Positions 43,320 through 52,161 of a stretch of DNA of 64,000 nt are shown here, piece by piece. Numbering within the stretch: the stretch's first letter is position 1; each line of letters begins with the position of its first letter. This stretch comes from Curtobacterium luteum (GTDB lineage: Bacteria > Actinomycetota > Actinomycetes > Actinomycetales > Microbacteriaceae), in the NCBI RefSeq assembly GCF_014646995.1, contig NZ_BMOI01000001.1, positions 521,018 through 585,017 of the forward strand, in the 5' to 3' direction. The translations under genes were made by a program, and so were the position numbers. The notes under the pieces are model-generated. The model made no database searches, was not told the DNA's origin, and was given only the letters and a program-made list of their open reading frames with translations.

Positions 43320-43946
43320 ATGTTCGTGATCACGGCCGACCAGGTCGACAGCCGAGCGGGGTCCGACCGTGTCGAGGCCGCGCTGCGCTCGGTGCGCGAC
43401 GTGCTCGGGGACGCTGCGGCGCTCCCACCGGACCGCACGGCCGGAGACGAGTTCCAGGTGCTCGTCGCCGAACCCGGGGCGGCCGTCGACGTGGTCCGGA
43501 CCCTGACCCGGCAGGGCGGCTGGAGCATCGGTGTCGGCATTGGTCCCGTCGAGCGACCGCTCCCGACGACGACCCGGGCGGCGACCGGCCCGGCGTTCTA
43601 CGCGGCGCGCGACGCCGTCGAGCGGGCGAAGGCCGTCCCGGAGCGGTTCGCGCTGGAGGTCGCGCCCGGGCTCGCGCGCACCACGGCCGAGGTCGAACCG
43701 CTCGTCGCCCAGACGGTCCGGTCCCTCGCCCGACGCTCCCGGGAGGGATGGGAGCTCGCGGACCTGCTCGACCGTGGGTACTCGCGGACCGAGGCAGCTG
43801 CGCGGCTCGACATCACCCCGCAGGCGGTGGCGAAGCGGTACGCCTCGGCCGACCTGCGCAGCGACGCCCCGGTCCGCGGAGCGCTCGCGTCGCTCCTCGG
43901 CAGCGCCGACCGGGAACGCCACGACGACGAGGAGCCCACCCCGTGA
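43320..43946 (+). CDS. SatD-like protein with C-terminal HTH
   Basis: The protein has 208 residues. The first 120 residues (FVITADQVDSRAGSDRVEAA, DRTAGDEFQVLVAEPGAAV, GGWSIGVGIGPVERPLP) match the SatD-like fold of actinobacterial proteins. The last part (EGWELADLLDRGYSRTEAAA, RLDITPQAVAKRYASA) is a clear helix-turn-helix. It is probably a repressor of its own operon through the two GTCAACC palindromes just upstream. ATG 43320 follows GAGGAGGGG. It overlaps the membrane gene by four bases. Confidence 0.75.
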   Translation: MFVITADQVDSRAGSDRVEAALRSVRDVLGDAAALPPDRTAGDEFQVLVAEPGAAVDVVRTLTRQGGWSIGVGIGPVERPLPTTTRAATGPAFYAARDAVERAKAVPERFALEVAPGLARTTAEVEPLVAQTVRSLARRSREGWELADLLDRGYSRTEAAARLDITPQAVAKRYASADLRSDAPVRGALASLLGSADRERHDDEEPTP

Positions 43947-44578
43947 CCACCACGCTCTGGCTCGTCGCGGCCGCCGTCGTCCTCGCGACCGCCGCGTGGA
44001 GCACCGTCCGCCCGGTGCCCGCTGTCGCGCGCGCGGTCCCCGCGGTCGTCGTCCTGCTGGCCCTCCTCGCCGTCCGGATCGGCACCGGGACGATCGCCCC
44101 GGGTCCCGCCGAGCGCACCGCCCACCCGCCGCACGGTCTCGTCGCGTCCGCGCCCGACGCGGTCGTCGGCACCGTGCTCGCCGCCGCGGTGTGCCTGGTG
44201 GGCATCCTCGCGGGCAGCGCGGTGACGGGCGCCGTCCTCGGGGTCGCGATGCGGGGCGACCTCCGGCGCGGGGACGTGCGCCGGGGCACGCACGGCGGCA
44301 TCCTCGTCAGCACCCGGGACGAGCCCCTCGGCAGCAGCACGGCGCCGGAGCCGTCGGAGGTCCTCCGCGGCGGGTCCGTGATCGGCTTCCTCGAGCGCTT
44401 CGCGATCGTCGGCGCTGCGCTCGTCGGTCACCTCGAGATCGTCGCCGCCGTGATCGCGGTCAAGGGACTCGGCCGGTTCTCCGAGCTCGACTCACCGGCC
44501 GCACGCGAGCGGTTCATCGTCGGCACGCTCACGAGCACGTGCTGGGCCGGCCTCGCGGCCGCGGTCGTCCTGCTCTAG
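43943..44578 (+). CDS. Hypothetical membrane protein paired with the SatD-like gene
   Basis: The 211-residue protein has three to five membrane helices (LWLVAAAVVLATAAW, AVPAVVVLLALLAV, GTVLAAAVCLVGILAGSAVT) and a cytoplasmic loop. A C-terminal GFLERFAIVGAALVGHLEIV segment contains the ExxER-like charge pair seen in DUF3307-type partners of SatD. GTG 43943 overlaps the HTH gene stop. The function is unknown. Confidence 0.7.
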   Translation: MTTTLWLVAAAVVLATAAWSTVRPVPAVARAVPAVVVLLALLAVRIGTGTIAPGPAERTAHPPHGLVASAPDAVVGTVLAAAVCLVGILAGSAVTGAVLGVAMRGDLRRGDVRRGTHGGILVSTRDEPLGSSTAPEPSEVLRGGSVIGFLERFAIVGAALVGHLEIVAAVIAVKGLGRFSELDSPAARERFIVGTLTSTCWAGLAAAVVLL

Positions 44579-44835
44579 GACGACGAGCCGCCCAGCTCCC
44601 CCAGCGCACGCCGCAACCGCGCCGCCGCGTCCTCGTCGGTCCCTGCGGAGGCCGCCGCAGCAGCCTCGGCGTTCGCCTCGGTCACGGCCCGGACGACCTC
44701 CTCGCGCTGGATCTTCACACCGCGCGGCGCGTCGATCCCGATGCGGACCCCGTCGCCACGCCCGTCGAGCACCGTGATGACGATGTCGTCACCGACGAGG
44801 ATCCGCTCGCCGACCTTCCGCGTGAGTACCAGCAC
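44575..44835 (-). CDS. csrA: Carbon storage regulator / flagellar translational regulator CsrA
   Basis: The protein has 86 residues. The canonical core MLVLTRKVGERILVGDDI, ITVLDGRGDGVRIGIDAP and VKIQREEV is complete, including the RNA-binding Arg in beta-1 and beta-5. A non-conserved acidic/Ala tail extends it beyond the usual 60-70. CsrA dimers bind GGA hairpins in 5' leaders and block translation, classically of flagellin with FliW as antagonist. It is the last gene of the flagellar run, and no fliW is in the window. Confidence 0.95.
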   Translation of the reverse strand: MLVLTRKVGERILVGDDIVITVLDGRGDGVRIGIDAPRGVKIQREEVVRAVTEANAEAAAAASAGTDEDAAARLRRALGELGGSSS

Positions 44836-44839
44836 CCCG

Positions 44840-45748
44840 TCAGCCTAGCGACAGGACGGGCACTCCCAGCAGGTGGACCGACTCCGGCGTGGCGGTTTCG
44901 GCGGCTCCGATCGCCACGACCCCGGCGACGGTCACGCGTCCACCGACCGCGCCGAGCATCGCCTCGGCGTCCTCGGTCTTCCGTCCGACGTCCACGACGA
45001 GCCACACCTGGTCCGCGCCGAGTGCCTCGATCGTCGCGCCGTCGTCCCACGCCGCGACCGCGAGCACGGTCGCGCCGTCGCGGACGCCGTCGGCGCGCGC
45101 GAGGATCGCCGCGCGCCGGTCCGCGGCGGACGTGGGACGGAGGGCGTGACGGGTGGCGAACAGCCCGGCCACGGCGTCGACGTCGCCGGCCCGGCCGACG
45201 AGCAGGACCAGGTCGCCGTCCGCGGAGCGCACCTGCGGCGGGACCGGCCGCACGCGCACCGGAGGGGTGTCGAGGAGGGGTGACGCGCCTCCAGTCAGGG
45301 TGTCGGTGACGGCCTGGAGGCGCGACCCGCCCTGGTCGGGCAGGCTGCGGACCGCCGGTGCGGACGGTGGTGCCACCGCGATCGCGGGCGCGATCCCGTC
45401 CGCGACGAAGCCGTCGAGGACCGACGCGAACGCGTCGGCGCGGGTGGCGCCCGTGCCGTCCGCGGCGGCGATGCGCGCCTCGGCGGCCTCGGCGTCGGCG
45501 AGCAGCGCGGCGATGCCCGCGCGCTGGACGGGACCGTCGGCGATCGCGACGACCGCGGTGGGGAGCTCGTCGGGCGAGGGCACCTCGACGGTGGCCTCGA
45601 CGTGCGCCTTGCGGAACAGTCCGGCGATGCCAGGGGTCGTCACCCGTTCGGCGGCGACGATGCGCGCCGCGGGACCGAACTCCTCGCGGACGGCGTCGCG
45701 CACCGCGTCGAGGGTCGCCCCGTCACGCTGCAACCGCATCGGTGACAC
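44840..45748 (-). CDS. FlhF-like flagellar protein with degenerate GTPase site
   Basis: The protein has 302 residues. The N-terminus (DAVRDAVREEFGPAARIVAA, TTPGIAGLFRKAHVEATVEV) resembles the B domain start of FlhF. The C-terminal half begins LVLLVGRAGDVDAVAG where FlhF has its GxxGxGKT P-loop, so the Lys-Thr needed for GTP is missing. A DQVWLVVDVGRKTED segment later resembles the domain core. It overlaps the flhA end and sits just before csrA, as flhF does after flhA in many flagellar operons. I chose GTG 45748 with a G-rich ribosome site; ATG 45739 is possible. Confidence 0.65.
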   Translation of the reverse strand: MSPMRLQRDGATLDAVRDAVREEFGPAARIVAAERVTTPGIAGLFRKAHVEATVEVPSPDELPTAVVAIADGPVQRAGIAALLADAEAAEARIAAADGTGATRADAFASVLDGFVADGIAPAIAVAPPSAPAVRSLPDQGGSRLQAVTDTLTGGASPLLDTPPVRVRPVPPQVRSADGDLVLLVGRAGDVDAVAGLFATRHALRPTSAADRRAAILARADGVRDGATVLAVAAWDDGATIEALGADQVWLVVDVGRKTEDAEAMLGAVGGRVTVAGVVAIGAAETATPESVHLLGVPVLSLG

Positions 45749-47777
45749 GGACCACCCCCACGGTCTCGATGGTGGAGCCCGCCGCCGTCGCCTCCTGGTA
45801 CGAGAGCACCGGCAGCCCGTTCGACTGCGCGGCGACCATGCGGTGCACCGCCGGGCGGAGCTGTGGCGCGCAGACGAGCACGGCGGACAAGCCCTGGTCC
45901 TCGACGGAGCGGACGGCGTCGCGGACCGAGCCGAGCACCTGCTCGATGCGGTGCGCGTCGAGCACGATCTGGGTCCCCTGCTCCGACGGACGCAGCCCCT
46001 CGAGCATCGCCTGCTCGAGCAGCGGGTCGATCATGATGACGCGCAGGACACCGTTGTCGGTGTGCCGGGCCACGAGCGCCGGGCCGAGGGCCGCGCGGGC
46101 GGACTCGACGAGTCCCTCGGGGTCGGTGGACACCTTCGCCCGGAGCGTCAGGGCCTCGCAGATGCGGCCGAGGTCGTTGATCGGGACCCGCTCGGCGAGG
46201 AGCCCCTGCAGGACGCGCTGCAGCTCGGCCATCGAGAGCATGCCGGGGACGAGCTCGTCGACCGCGGCGGGGTTCACCTGCTTGACGCCCTCGGTGAGGA
46301 CCTTGACGTCCTCGCGGGTGAGCAGGCGCGCGGCGTTGTCGCCGATGACCGCCTGCAGGTGCGTGACGAGCACGGACACCCGGTCGATCACGGTGGCACC
46401 GGTCATCTCCGCGGCGTGCCGGAGCTCGGCGGGCACCCACTTGCCCGCGAGGCCGAACACCGGCTCGACGGTCGTCGTGCCGGGGAGCCCGTCGAGCTGG
46501 TCGCCGAGGGCGAGGACGCTCCGCGACGGTGCGGTGCCGCGGCCGGCCTCGACGCCCGCGATCCGGATCGCGTACGTCGACGGGGGCAGGTCGATGCTGT
46601 CACGCGTCCGGACCGGAGGGACGACGATGCCCATGTCCACCGCGATCTTGCGCCGCAGCGCCCGCACCCGACCGAGCAGGTCGTCCGACGCGCCGGAGAC
46701 CATGTCGACGAGGTCCGGGGCGAGCAGGATCTCGAGCGCGTGCACCCGCATCTGCTCGATGAGGTCCTCGGGGGTGTCCGCGCTCGGTGCCGCCGACTCG
46801 AGGGCACGGGCCTGCTCCGCCGCGGCGGCCTCCCGCTTCGCGTTCTGTCCGATCCGCCACCCCGTGAACAGGAGCACGCCCCCGACGAGGAGGAAGGCGA
46901 GGACCGGCATGCCGGGGATGAAGCCCATCGCGACGGCCGCGACACCCGCGATCGTCAGCGCGTTGCGGGACTGGGACAGCTGCGCCGCCGCGCTCGAGCC
47001 CATCTCGGTCTCGGCGCCGGAGCGGGTGACGATCATGCCCGTCGAGACCGCCATGAGGAGGGCCGGGATCTGCGTCACGAGCCCGTCGCCGATGGTCAGG
47101 ATGCCGTACTTGCCGAGGGCGTCCGTGATCGAGAGCCCGTTCTGCAGCATGCCGATCGCGATGCCGCCGACGAGGTTGATGACGATGATGAGGATGCCCG
47201 CGATCGCGTCGCCCTTGACGAACTTCGACGCGCCGTCCATCGCGCCGTAGAAGTCCGCCTCGGCGGACACCGCGGCCCGGCGTTCCTTCGCCTCCGCGTC
47301 CGTGATGAGCCCGGCGTTGAGGTCCGCGTCGATCGCCATCTGCTTGCCCGGCATCGCGTCGAGGGTGAAGCGGGCGCCGACCTCGGCCACGCGCTCGGCG
47401 CCCTTCGTCACGACGACGAACTGGATCACCACGAGGATGAGGAAGATCACCGCGCCGATGATGATCGACCCGGACACCGCCACGTGCCCGAACGCCTGGA
47501 TGACGTCGCCGGCGAACCCCTGTCCGAGCACGAGGCGCGTCGAGGCGACGTTGAGGCCGAGCCGGAACAGCGTCGCGACGAGCAGGAGCGACGGGAAGAC
47601 CGAGAAGTCGAGCGGCTTCTTCACGAACAGGGTCGTGAGGAGGATCACGAGGGCCAGCAGGATGTTGCAGATGATGAGCACGTCGAGCAGGAACGACGGC
47701 ACCGGCAGGATCAGCAGCAGGATGATGCCGACGATGAAGACCGGGACGACGAGCTTCGGCAGGTCCTTGCGGTTCAC
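45723..47777 (-). CDS. flhA: Flagellar export gate protein FlhA
   Basis: The protein has 684 residues. Eight N-terminal helices include the FHIPEP-type region (FRLGLNVASTRLVLGQGFAG; KGAERVAEVGARFTLDAMPG; KQMAIDADLNAGLI), followed by a cytosolic domain that docks chaperone-substrate complexes. It is the export gate that uses proton flow in type III flagellar secretion. GTG 47777 overlaps the flhB stop by GTGA. Confidence 0.96.
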   Translation of the reverse strand: MNRKDLPKLVVPVFIVGIILLLILPVPSFLLDVLIICNILLALVILLTTLFVKKPLDFSVFPSLLLVATLFRLGLNVASTRLVLGQGFAGDVIQAFGHVAVSGSIIIGAVIFLILVVIQFVVVTKGAERVAEVGARFTLDAMPGKQMAIDADLNAGLITDAEAKERRAAVSAEADFYGAMDGASKFVKGDAIAGILIIVINLVGGIAIGMLQNGLSITDALGKYGILTIGDGLVTQIPALLMAVSTGMIVTRSGAETEMGSSAAAQLSQSRNALTIAGVAAVAMGFIPGMPVLAFLLVGGVLLFTGWRIGQNAKREAAAAEQARALESAAPSADTPEDLIEQMRVHALEILLAPDLVDMVSGASDDLLGRVRALRRKIAVDMGIVVPPVRTRDSIDLPPSTYAIRIAGVEAGRGTAPSRSVLALGDQLDGLPGTTTVEPVFGLAGKWVPAELRHAAEMTGATVIDRVSVLVTHLQAVIGDNAARLLTREDVKVLTEGVKQVNPAAVDELVPGMLSMAELQRVLQGLLAERVPINDLGRICEALTLRAKVSTDPEGLVESARAALGPALVARHTDNGVLRVIMIDPLLEQAMLEGLRPSEQGTQIVLDAHRIEQVLGSVRDAVRSVEDQGLSAVLVCAPQLRPAVHRMVAAQSNGLPVLSYQEATAAGSTIETVGVVRVTDAVAA

Positions 47778-48982
47778 GCGGGAACCCCTTCCGTGGGAGC
47801 GTCTCCGCTCGGGGTCTGAGCAGGGCGCGGGGAGCGGAGCCTGCGGGGACGGACGTCGCCCGTGAGGGTGGTCGGGTCCAGCACGGTCGCGACCTCGTCC
47901 GCCGTGGTCGGTCGCGGCGCCGCGTGGGTGCCCGCGGCGGCACCGCGGGCGGTGAGCTGCATGACGAACGACAGGACGCGGGCGACCGGCGTGTAGAGGT
48001 CGACCGGGATCTCCTGTCCGAGCTCGCACGCGGCGTGGAGGGCACGGGTGAGCGGGACGTCCTGGACGATCGGGACGCGGGCGTCGAGCGCCTTCTCCCG
48101 GATCGCCTCCGCCACCGGACCGGCGCCCTTCGCCACGACCCGGGGCGCGGACTTCCCGGGCTCGTAGGCGATCGCGACGGCGTAGTGGGTCGGGTTCGTC
48201 ATGACGACGTCCGCCGTGCCGATCGCGGAGATCATCCGGTTGCGGCTCATCGCCATCTGCCGGGACCGCCGCTGCGACCGGATGAGCGGATCGCCGTCGG
48301 ACTGCTTGTTCTCGTCCTTGACCTCGCGCTTGGTCATCATGGTGCGCTTGCGGTTCCGGCGGACCACGACGAAGACGTCCACCGCCGCGAGCAGGAGCCC
48401 GGCCGCGATCGCCGCGCGGAGCAGGGTGCCGACGCCGTCGGACGCCGCCGAGAGGACCGACGTCAGCGGCAGCGACCCGCTCGTCATGAGCACGGGCACG
48501 AGTCCCTGCACGGCGAACCAGAGCACGAGCCCGACGACCGCGGTCTTGAGCAGCGCCTTCACGCCGTTCCAGAGCGCCTGCACGCCGAACACGCGCTTGA
48601 ACCCCTGCACCGGGTCGAAGTGGTCCGGCTGGGGTGCCATGCGCCGGAAGTGCACACCGCCCTGCGCCACCGCGGTCGCGAGCGCGGCGACGGCGGTGAC
48701 GCCGAGCATCGGGCCGATGATGGTGCCCACCGACGCCATGGCCTCACCGAACACCCGGTTCATGGTGCCGATCGTCGGGTCCGCGATCACGGTCTGCACT
48801 GCGGCGAGCTGGGACGTGCCGGCCGCTGCCGCGTTCCCGACCGCCGCCGGCATCATGACGGCCGCGGCCGCGATCCCGACCCACGCGCCGAGGTCCTGCG
48901 ACCGCCCGAGCTGCCCCTTGCGGTGCACCTCGCGCATGCGCTTGTCGGTCGCCTTCTCGGACCGCTCTCCACTGTCGGACAC
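47774..48982 (-). CDS. flhB: Flagellar export switch protein FlhB
   Basis: The protein has 402 residues, with four membrane helices after the ERSEKATDKRMREVHRKGQL opening. The cytosolic domain holds the self-cleaving NPTH at 263-266 (VVMTNPTHYAVAIAYE). Cleavage switches export from rod/hook to filament substrates. The C-terminal tail after about residue 345 is longer than usual. The GTG start is at 48982. Confidence 0.96.
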   Translation of the reverse strand: MSDSGERSEKATDKRMREVHRKGQLGRSQDLGAWVGIAAAAVMMPAAVGNAAAAGTSQLAAVQTVIADPTIGTMNRVFGEAMASVGTIIGPMLGVTAVAALATAVAQGGVHFRRMAPQPDHFDPVQGFKRVFGVQALWNGVKALLKTAVVGLVLWFAVQGLVPVLMTSGSLPLTSVLSAASDGVGTLLRAAIAAGLLLAAVDVFVVVRRNRKRTMMTKREVKDENKQSDGDPLIRSQRRSRQMAMSRNRMISAIGTADVVMTNPTHYAVAIAYEPGKSAPRVVAKGAGPVAEAIREKALDARVPIVQDVPLTRALHAACELGQEIPVDLYTPVARVLSFVMQLTARGAAAGTHAAPRPTTADEVATVLDPTTLTGDVRPRRLRSPRPAQTPSGDAPTEGVPA

Positions 48983-48988
48983 GGGACG

Positions 48989-49765
48989 TCACCCCCCGCC
49001 CGTGACCGCCTGGACGGCGTCGCCGGTGAGCGACGACACCACCGAGGGCAGGGCCATGACGAGGGCGCCCGCGAACAGCACCGTCAGGCCGATCTTGATC
49101 GGGAACCCCATCTGGAACGCGTTGAGCGCCGGCGCCACGCGGGTGAGGAGCCCGAGCCCGACGTCGGCGAGGAAGAGCACGACGACGAGGGGCCCCGCGA
49201 TCTGGAGCGTCGACAGGAACATCTGCGTCAGGGCGTGCACGAGCACCCCGGAGAACCCGCCGAGCGCGAAGCCCCCCGGGGTGCCGTCCGCGCCGACGAG
49301 CGGCACCGCGTCGAAGGACCGGACGAGTCCGGCGACGATGAGCTGGTACCCGCCCGAGGCGAACAGGAGCGCGAGGGCGGTCATCTGGAACAGCCGCGTG
49401 AACTGCGCTCCCTGCACCTGGGACTGCGGGTCGAAGGCGGCCGCGAGCGTGAACCCGCCGAAGAGGTCGATGAGCGCTCCGGCGGACTGCACGGCGGCGA
49501 ACACGAGGGAGACGAGGAACCCGAGCGCGAGGCCGACGACGAGCTGCGTCACCAGGGCGACGACGAACCCCCCGGTGTCGAGGCTCGCGTACCCCGCGGT
49601 GACGCGCGGTGCGACGCCGATGGCGAGCCCGATGCCGAGCACGACCTTCACCGTCGCGGGGAACGCGCGGTACGAGAACGGCGGTGCGATCACGAAGAAC
49701 GCCACGAGCCGAACGCCCGCGAGCATGGTGCCCTCGAGGCGTGCTGCGTCGAACGCGAACTCCAT
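48989..49765 (-). CDS. fliR: Flagellar export gate protein FliR
   Basis: The protein has 258 residues and about six membrane helices. The family segments FFVIAPPFSYRAFPATVKVV and ALNAFQMGFPIKIGLTV are present. It forms the export gate with FliP and FliQ. Its ATG overlaps the fliQ stop by one base. Confidence 0.95.
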   Translation of the reverse strand: MEFAFDAARLEGTMLAGVRLVAFFVIAPPFSYRAFPATVKVVLGIGLAIGVAPRVTAGYASLDTGGFVVALVTQLVVGLALGFLVSLVFAAVQSAGALIDLFGGFTLAAAFDPQSQVQGAQFTRLFQMTALALLFASGGYQLIVAGLVRSFDAVPLVGADGTPGGFALGGFSGVLVHALTQMFLSTLQIAGPLVVVLFLADVGLGLLTRVAPALNAFQMGFPIKIGLTVLFAGALVMALPSVVSSLTGDAVQAVTGGG

Positions 49766-50040
49766 CAGGCCGCTCCGAGCAGCTTCGGGATCATGTCGAA
49801 CGCGGCGTGCGTGAACGCGATCATCTCGGAGATCATCCAGTTGCCGCAGACGACGAGGGCGATCGCGACCGCGACGGCCTTCGGCACGAAGGAGAGCGTG
49901 ACCTCCTGGATCTGGGTCACCGACTGGAAGAGCGAGATCGCGAAGCCCACCACGAGGCTCGTCACGAGCACGGGCGCGGCGAGCTTGCCGGCGACGAGGA
50001 GCGCCTGCAGCACGAGGTCGAGGACGGCCTGCTGGTCCAT
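49765..50040 (-). CDS. fliQ: Flagellar export gate protein FliQ
   Basis: The 91-residue protein has two membrane helices (LLVAGKLAAPVLVTSLVVGF, ISLFQSVTQIQEVTLSFVPK). It has the normal length and motif for FliQ. It overlaps fliP and fliR by one base each. Confidence 0.95.
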   Translation of the reverse strand: MDQQAVLDLVLQALLVAGKLAAPVLVTSLVVGFAISLFQSVTQIQEVTLSFVPKAVAVAIALVVCGNWMISEMIAFTHAAFDMIPKLLGAA

Positions 50041-50894
50041 CAGTGCACCACCTGGTACGACTCGATGAGCGACTTGATGATGAGCCCCCAGCCGTCGACG
50101 AGGACGAACAGCAGGATCTTGAAGGGCAGCGAGATCATCACCGGCGGGAGCATCATCATGCCCATCGACATGAGCGCCGCGGAGACGACGAGGTCGATGA
50201 CGAGGAACGGGACGAAGATGACGAACCCGATGATGAAGGCGCTGCGGAGCTCGGAGATGATGAACGCCGGGATCACGGTGGTCATCGGCACGTCGGCCAT
50301 GTCCTTCGGGTTCGCCTGACCGGCCGCCCGGGTGATGAGCGCCACGTCCTCCTCGCGCGTCTGGTGCAGCATGAACGTGCGCAGCGGCTTCGTGCCGACC
50401 TCGACCGCCTGCGCGAAGTCGAGGTGGCCGGCGAGGTACGGCTGCAGGGCGTCGTCGTTGATGTGCCCGATCACGGGCGCCATCACGAAGAGCGACAGGA
50501 AGAGCGCCAAGCCGGCGAGCACCTGGTTCGGCGGGATGGACTGGAGTGCGAGTGCGTTCCGGGTCATCGCGAGGACGACGAAGATCTTCGTGAACGACGT
50601 CATCATCAGCATGAGGGCCGGGGCGACGCTCAGCAGCGTGATGCCGATGAGCGTGACGACCGCGGACGACGGCGTGCCGTCCGGACCGTTCACGCTGACG
50701 CTGAAGTCGCCGCTCGCGGGCGGGGTCGGGGTCGTGGGAGCAGTCGGCTGGACGACCCCTGCGGCGTGCGCGCCGGTCGCGGTGAGCATGACGAACCCGG
50801 CGACCGCGGCGAGCCCGAGGACGACGAGCGCGACGGTCCGGCCGGACCGCGCGAACCGGTGGGACCTCGCCGTCCGGAGCGCTGCCGCGGTCAC
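50040..50894 (-). CDS. fliP: Flagellar export gate protein FliP
   Basis: The 284-residue protein has a signal-type N-terminal helix, a Pro/Thr-rich segment, then the FliP core (MLMMTSFTKIFVVLAMTRNA, IPPNQVLAGLALFLSLFVMA, PFLVIDLVVSAALMSMGMMM). I take GTG 50894, which overlaps the fliO stop (GTGA), over the longer frame from 50936. Confidence 0.93.
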   Translation of the reverse strand: MTAAALRTARSHRFARSGRTVALVVLGLAAVAGFVMLTATGAHAAGVVQPTAPTTPTPPASGDFSVSVNGPDGTPSSAVVTLIGITLLSVAPALMLMMTSFTKIFVVLAMTRNALALQSIPPNQVLAGLALFLSLFVMAPVIGHINDDALQPYLAGHLDFAQAVEVGTKPLRTFMLHQTREEDVALITRAAGQANPKDMADVPMTTVIPAFIISELRSAFIIGFVIFVPFLVIDLVVSAALMSMGMMMLPPVMISLPFKILLFVLVDGWGLIIKSLIESYQVVH

Positions 50895-51448
50895 CCGGCC
50901 CGCCGGTTCCGCAGCGCGGCGGCGGCCTGCCGCCACGTGTCCGCGGACAGGATCGACCCCTGCAGCTGCGCCGCGGTGGGGACGACGGTGCGCTGCGGAC
51001 GCCGGTTGCGCGGGCGCATCGGCAGCGGCGCTGCGGCGACCGGGAGGCGCGGCTCGGCTCCGACGTGCTCGTCGAGCTCCCGACGGAACGCGTCGGCCGA
51101 CGCGGTCGGTTCCGCGTCACGCCGGACCGCTTCCGCGCGGGCGGCCGGCAGGACGACCGGTGCGGTCACCACGGTGAGCTCCGGTGCCGGGGTCGCACCG
51201 CTGGTGAGGAGGGAGACGCCGTGCTCGGTGACCCCGAGCACGAGGCGCTCGCCCTCGACGTCGACCACGACGACGCTCGCCTTGCCGCCGATGCCCTGGC
51301 GCCCCACGACCTCGACCGAGGCCGAGCGACGACCGTGCGCCTTCCCGCCGACGAGCTTCTTCCGGCTGACCCGGTGCAGCACCCACATGAGGGCGAGCAC
51401 CACGCCGAGCGAGAGCGCGACGCGGAGGACGATGACCGCGGTGTCCAC
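50891..51448 (-). CDS. fliO: Flagellar biosynthesis protein FliO
   Basis: The protein has 185 residues. One membrane helix (VIVLRVALSLGVVLALMWVL) is followed by the FliO cytosolic fold (VEVVGRQGIGGKASVVVVDV, RLVLGVTEHGVSLL) and a long basic tail. It helps assemble the FliP ring. GTG 51448 follows the fliN stop by two bases. Confidence 0.85.
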   Translation of the reverse strand: MDTAVIVLRVALSLGVVLALMWVLHRVSRKKLVGGKAHGRRSASVEVVGRQGIGGKASVVVVDVEGERLVLGVTEHGVSLLTSGATPAPELTVVTAPVVLPAARAEAVRRDAEPTASADAFRRELDEHVGAEPRLPVAAAPLPMRPRNRRPQRTVVPTAAQLQGSILSADTWRQAAAALRNRRAG

Positions 51449-51450
51449 GG

Positions 51451-52161
51451 TCAGACCGTCTCGGCGACGTCGAGGATCTTCGTGATGCGGACGGCGTAGT
51501 CCTGGTCGACCACGACGACCTCGCCGTGCGCGATGAGCCGGCCGTTCAGCAGCACGTCGGCGGGTGCGCCAGCGCTCCGGTCGAGCTCGACGACGGCGCC
51601 GGGCTCCATGCCGAGGACGTCGCGGACGGACATCCGGGTGCGGCCGATCTCGACCGTCAGGGTCATCTCGACGTTGTTGATGCGGCCGAGGTTCCCGGTC
51701 GGGACGGTGACGGCGGGTGCGGTCGACGCGGAGACGGTGCCGTTCTCCCGGACGCGGATACCGAACCAGCCCCCGGGGACGCCGCCGGCGGTCAGCTCGA
51801 AGACCGCGGTCTCGGGGTCGGCGAGGAGGGACGCGGCCGACTCGACGCGGGCGTCGCCGAGGACACCGATGCCGAGCACGCCGGCGGCGGCCTCGAGCGA
51901 GGGCCGCAGCACGTCCGTGACCTCCACGATGCCGTGCTCGGTGCCGCCGGCCGCCGTGACCGCACCGAGGTCGGTCAGGACGAGCGCGAGGTCGGCCGAC
52001 AGGCCGCCGACGAACGACGCGACCACCCCGGTGGCCGCCGCCTCGAGCACGGCCGGTGTCGCGCCTCCAGGCAGGGCCACCGCGCTGAGCGGCGCCGCCG
52101 TCGGCAGGGCGACCACGAGGGCGTCGGCGGCGGTGGCGTGGAGGGTGGTGGTGGCGGTCAT
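51451..52161 (-). CDS. fliN: Flagellar motor switch protein FliN/FliY
   Basis: The protein has 236 residues. The C-terminal SpoA domain (NVEMTLTVEIGRTRMSVRDV, GAVVELDRSAGAPADVLLNG, RLIAHGEVVVVDQDYAVRIT) is canonical. The N-terminal 140 residues form an extra CheC-like part (VLEAAATGVVASFVGGLSAD), making it FliY-like. The C-ring protein reverses or stops rotation. It overlaps fliM by four bases. Confidence 0.93.
   Translation of the reverse strand: MTATTTLHATAADALVVALPTAAPLSAVALPGGATPAVLEAAATGVVASFVGGLSADLALVLTDLGAVTAAGGTEHGIVEVTDVLRPSLEAAAGVLGIGVLGDARVESAASLLADPETAVFELTAGGVPGGWFGIRVRENGTVSASTAPAVTVPTGNLGRINNVEMTLTVEIGRTRMSVRDVLGMEPGAVVELDRSAGAPADVLLNGRLIAHGEVVVVDQDYAVRITKILDVAETV

Noticed and set aside
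41133..43922. Long frame antisense to the acyl-CoA oxidase
   Set aside because: It is a shadow of a high-GC gene with no recognisable domain.
45153..47819. 888-codon frame antisense to flhA
   Set aside because: The composition is that of an antisense shadow. FlhA motifs are on the other strand.
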